From Chloroflexota bacterium (GTDB lineage: Bacteria; Chloroflexota; Limnocylindria; QHBO01), in the NCBI GenBank assembly GCA_020848055.1, contig JADLBB010000001.1:1-8580 (forward strand): DNA of 8,580 nucleotides, written 5' to 3'. Each line of letters begins with the position of its first letter. The stretch's first letter is position 1. Made by a program: the position numbers and the translations under genes. The notes beneath the pieces were generated by a model that saw only the letters and a list, made by a program, of their open reading frames with translations, was not told the DNA's origin and searched no databases. Positions 6,679 through 8,580 of the stretch are shown here, one piece after another.

Positions 6679-8006
6679 GACGGCGCGCCTTCCTCGACGA
6701 CGCTGCGATGGCTGATCGACAGCAGCAGGCCGAGCATGATGAAGCTGACCAGGATGCTCGAGCCGCCGTAACTGACGAACGGCAGGGTGATGCCGGTGAG
6801 CGGAAACAGCTTGGTGTTGCCGCCCACGATGATCAGCGCCTGCAGCCCGAGGCTGACGGTCAGGCCGGTGGCCAGCAGCGCGCTGAAGTCGTCGCGTGCC
6901 AGCGCCGCGATGCGCAGGCCGCGAAAGACGATGACCGCGACGAATGCCAGCAGCGCCAGGGAGCCGATCAGGCCGAGTTCCTCGGCGATGGCGGTGAAGA
7001 TGAAGTCGGTGTGGACGTACGGGATGGTGGTGGACCCACCGAGGGTGACGAGCCCCTGGCCCAGGCCCTGGCCGAACAGCCCGCCGCGCCCGAGCGCGTA
7101 CAGCGCGCGAACCTGCTGGTATCCGGCACCCAGTGGATCGGCGAACGGGTCGAGCCAGACGTCGATGCGGGCGGCGACGTGGTCGAACAACTCGTATGCC
7201 ACGAAGGACCCTGCCACGAACAGGATCAGGCCGATGAGCACGTAGCTGCGCCGGCCGGTGGCCACGAACAGCATGGTCAGGAACGTGCCGAAGAACAGCA
7301 GCGCGGTACCAAGGTCGTTGAGACGGACGACCACCAGCATGACGATACCGAACAGGGCGAGCATCGGCAGCAGGTATGGAAGCGGTGGAATCGACAGGAA
7401 ACCGATGCGCATGCGGGCGCTGGCCAGCACGGTGCGCGTCTCGGCCAGGTACCCGGCGATGAAGATGACGAGCACGATCTTGAGCAGCTCCCCGGGCTGG
7501 AAGCCGACCGGGCCGAGGTTGATCCACAGCCGCGCGCCGTTGACCTCGTAGCCGAACAGCATCGTCGCCAGCAGCAGGCCTATGCCGATCGCCGCCCACG
7601 AGTACTTGTAATGGCGCAGCAACCCATCGTCGCGCAGACCGATGGCGATGACCAGCATGGCGACGGCGCCGATGCCGAACCACAGCAGCTGGGTGGCCGC
7701 CATGCCAAGGTCGAACCCGAGGGCGCTGGTGCCGGCAAGGTCCTGCGGCAACCGGTTCAGCGCCACGAGGCCGATGGCGCCCGTCACCCACGCGGCCGGC
7801 AGCAGGAGCTGATCCCCACGGTGGCGGGCCAGCACCAGCACGACGTGGACGACCAGGATCACGACGCCGTAGCCCAGCGCCAGTCCGAGCGGCCCGGCCG
7901 CGAGCGTCCCGGTCAGCGCGATGTTGGTGACGATGAACCCCAGCGGCGCCACCAGCAGGATCGGGACCAGCAGCCGCAGCTCGGCACCGCGCCAGGCGAT
8001 GCCCAT
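6675..8006 (-). CDS. rodA: RodA/FtsW-family SEDS peptidoglycan glycosyltransferase
   Basis: A 443-residue polytopic membrane protein with about eleven or twelve hydrophobic segments. It polymerises lipid II into glycan strands on the outer face of the membrane, working with a class B PBP. SEDS landmarks are NGARLWINLGPVGFQPGE (156-173), NDLGTALLFF (230-239), HTDFIFTAIAEELG (332-345) with Asp334 at the position of the essential aspartate of other RodA proteins, and ITLPFVSYGGSS (406-417). The N-terminus has extra hydrophobic segments before the conserved core, as in longer high-GC relatives. RodA rather than FtsW is inferred from its pairing with a PbpA-type PBP and an fha gene pair, not from a decisive residue. 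The ATG at 8006 lies eight bases after the fhaB stop, with no strong Shine-Dalgarno, so translation is probably coupled. Its TGA overlaps the PBP GTG. Confidence 0.94.
   Translation of the reverse strand: MGIAWRGAELRLLVPILLVAPLGFIVTNIALTGTLAAGPLGLALGYGVVILVVHVVLVLARHRGDQLLLPAAWVTGAIGLVALNRLPQDLAGTSALGFDLGMAATQLLWFGIGAVAMLVIAIGLRDDGLLRHYKYSWAAIGIGLLLATMLFGYEVNGARLWINLGPVGFQPGELLKIVLVIFIAGYLAETRTVLASARMRIGFLSIPPLPYLLPMLALFGIVMLVVVRLNDLGTALLFFGTFLTMLFVATGRRSYVLIGLILFVAGSFVAYELFDHVAARIDVWLDPFADPLGAGYQQVRALYALGRGGLFGQGLGQGLVTLGGSTTIPYVHTDFIFTAIAEELGLIGSLALLAFVAVIVFRGLRIAALARDDFSALLATGLTVSLGLQALIIVGGNTKLFPLTGITLPFVSYGGSSILVSFIMLGLLLSISHRSVVEEGAPS
6688..6694 (-). promoter_or_regulatory. Ribosome binding site AGGAAGG that decides the PBP start
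   Basis: AGGAAGG on the minus strand (6694-6688), nine bases before the GTG at 6678, lies within the last codons of rodA (GluGluGly). It fixes the PBP start at the GTGA overlap and argues against the far upstream ATG at 7791 in the same frame. Confidence 0.65.
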
Positions 8007-8014
8007 CCGGCCGT

Positions 8015-8458
8015 TCAGCGTTCGAGCCGCATCCGCACCCGGCCGATGGTCAGCTCATCGCCGGAGCTGAGTGCAACGGGCCGGTCGATGCGGTGGCCGT
8101 TGACGTAGGTGCCATTGGTGCTGCCCTGGTCCTCCAGGTACCAGTTATGGCCCCGGAACGTGAGCATCGCGTGGTTGGTGCTGACGAAGTCGTCCTCGAT
8201 GTAGATCGTGTTGTTCACGTTTCGCCCGATCGAGTTGATCGGCCCGAGCGCGATGACCGCTCCGGCCAACGGCTCACCGCCGGGCGAGTCGATGACGGTC
8301 AACGTGCCGATGCCCGATCGCGTGGCGGCCTGCGCTCGCTCGGCGTTGCGCAGATCGCGCAGCAGAGCGGCCGAGAAGCGGCCCAGGACGAGGTACAGCA
8401 GGGCGACGAACCCCAGCTGCAGAACGAGCAACAGCAGCCGCAGGATGTCGCCGGTCAT
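8015..8458 (-). CDS. fhaB: FhaB-like small membrane-anchored FHA-domain protein
   Basis: A 147-residue protein with one N-terminal membrane segment (about 5-26), a charged linker (about 27-50) and a C-terminal FHA domain. The domain keeps the residues used to bind phosphothreonine: Gly78-Arg79 in SIGR, Ser93 and His96 in STNH, and Asn115 in DQGSTNGTYVNG (110-121). It should therefore be able to bind a phosphorylated partner at the inner face of the membrane. Size and layout match FhaB (FipA) of mycobacteria, a roughly 155-residue anchored FHA protein linked to division and wall synthesis and encoded ahead of rodA-pbpA. In that group a phosphatase gene, pstP, stands between fhaB and rodA; here only eight bases separate them. 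The ATG start overlaps the stop of the preceding FHA gene in ATGA. The ligand and kinase are not encoded in the window. Confidence 0.9.
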   Translation of the reverse strand: MTGDILRLLLLVLQLGFVALLYLVLGRFSAALLRDLRNAERAQAATRSGIGTLTVIDSPGGEPLAGAVIALGPINSIGRNVNNTIYIEDDFVSTNHAMLTFRGHNWYLEDQGSTNGTYVNGHRIDRPVALSSGDELTIGRVRMRLER

Positions 8459-8580
8459 GCGGAGACCCCGAACTCGACCTCGGTGTCGCCGATGCGGATC
8501 ATGTCGCCCGGTCCGAGGGCGACCTGCGTCACCGGATGACCATTGACCGTCGACCCGTTGCGGCTGTCGAGGTCGGTGAA
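8455..8580 (-). CDS. C-terminal part of an FHA-domain protein (probably FhaA-like), 5' end beyond the window
   Basis: An open minus-strand frame enters from the right edge and ends at the TGA at 8457-8455, giving 41 visible residues. They are the last strands of an FHA domain: DLDSRNGSTVNG near the start matches the family DxxSxNGxxVNG loop, and GPGDMIRIGDTEVEFG is the usual closing block before a three-residue tail. Position directly before an fhaB-like gene, with an ATGA overlap, suggests the FhaA type, in which a long N-terminal DUF3662-like region precedes the FHA domain. That part lies outside the window, so other FHA architectures cannot be excluded. The SxN pair of the phosphopeptide-binding loop is kept, so binding is plausible. 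Confidence 0.85.
   Translation of the reverse strand, partial: FTDLDSRNGSTVNGHPVTQVALGPGDMIRIGDTEVEFGVSA

Noticed and set aside
6679..7791. Upstream extension of the PBP frame to an ATG at 7791 (881 codons in total)
   Set aside because: The extra 371 codons overlap rodA in another frame and give an Arg/Pro/His-rich sequence. The GTG at 6678 has a good ribosome site and is followed directly by a normal PBP N-terminal anchor.
6708..8108. Plus-strand open frame of 466 codons antisense to rodA
   Set aside because: The translation is Gln/Asp/His-rich without domain motifs, and the minus strand carries the full SEDS signature set. Treated as a shadow frame.

Overview
The window is GC-rich (roughly two-thirds G+C by eye), almost fully coding, and uses GTG as well as ATG starts with tight start/stop overlaps. 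It fits a high-GC bacterium with a peptidoglycan wall. The gene set fhaA-fhaB-rodA-pbpA is familiar from Actinobacteria and also fits high-GC Chloroflexota. I lean to the latter because the actinobacterial kinase and phosphatase genes are absent and MoxR-DUF58-transglutaminase genes are present, but the sequence alone does not settle the phylum.

Layout: positions 1-540 (+ strand) hold the 3' part of a histidine-phosphatase (phosphoglycerate-mutase-like) gene. All other genes are on the minus strand and are transcribed from the right edge leftward: the C-terminal tail of an FHA-domain protein (8580-8455), a small membrane-anchored FHA protein (8458-8015), a RodA/FtsW-type SEDS glycosyltransferase (8006-6675), a class B penicillin-binding protein (6678-5146), a MoxR-type AAA+ ATPase (5051-4080), a DUF58 protein (4074-2842) and a TgpA-like membrane transglutaminase (2849-537). 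The phosphatase and transglutaminase genes converge and share one CTAG, so both TAG stops lie within four bases.

How the genes fit together: RodA polymerises glycan strands and the class B PBP cross-links them, so this pair is a complete elongation-type wall synthase. The two FHA proteins would recruit partners phosphorylated on threonine. The MoxR-DUF58-transglutaminase trio is a recurrent bacterial gene set of poorly understood function, in which a MoxR ATPase probably acts as a chaperone for envelope partners. Spacing within each half is coupled (ATGA and GTGA overlaps, 5- and 8-bp gaps, one 8-bp overlap). The only real break is 94 bp between the PBP and MoxR genes, so the minus strand may be one operon or two adjacent ones.

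The most notable points are the fusion of the wall-synthase module to the MoxR-DUF58-TgpA module without an adjacent Ser/Thr kinase or phosphatase, the shared stop codon, and several start-site corrections. I found no RNA genes, mobile elements, CRISPR arrays or clear terminators, and no gene-free stretch longer than 94 bp.
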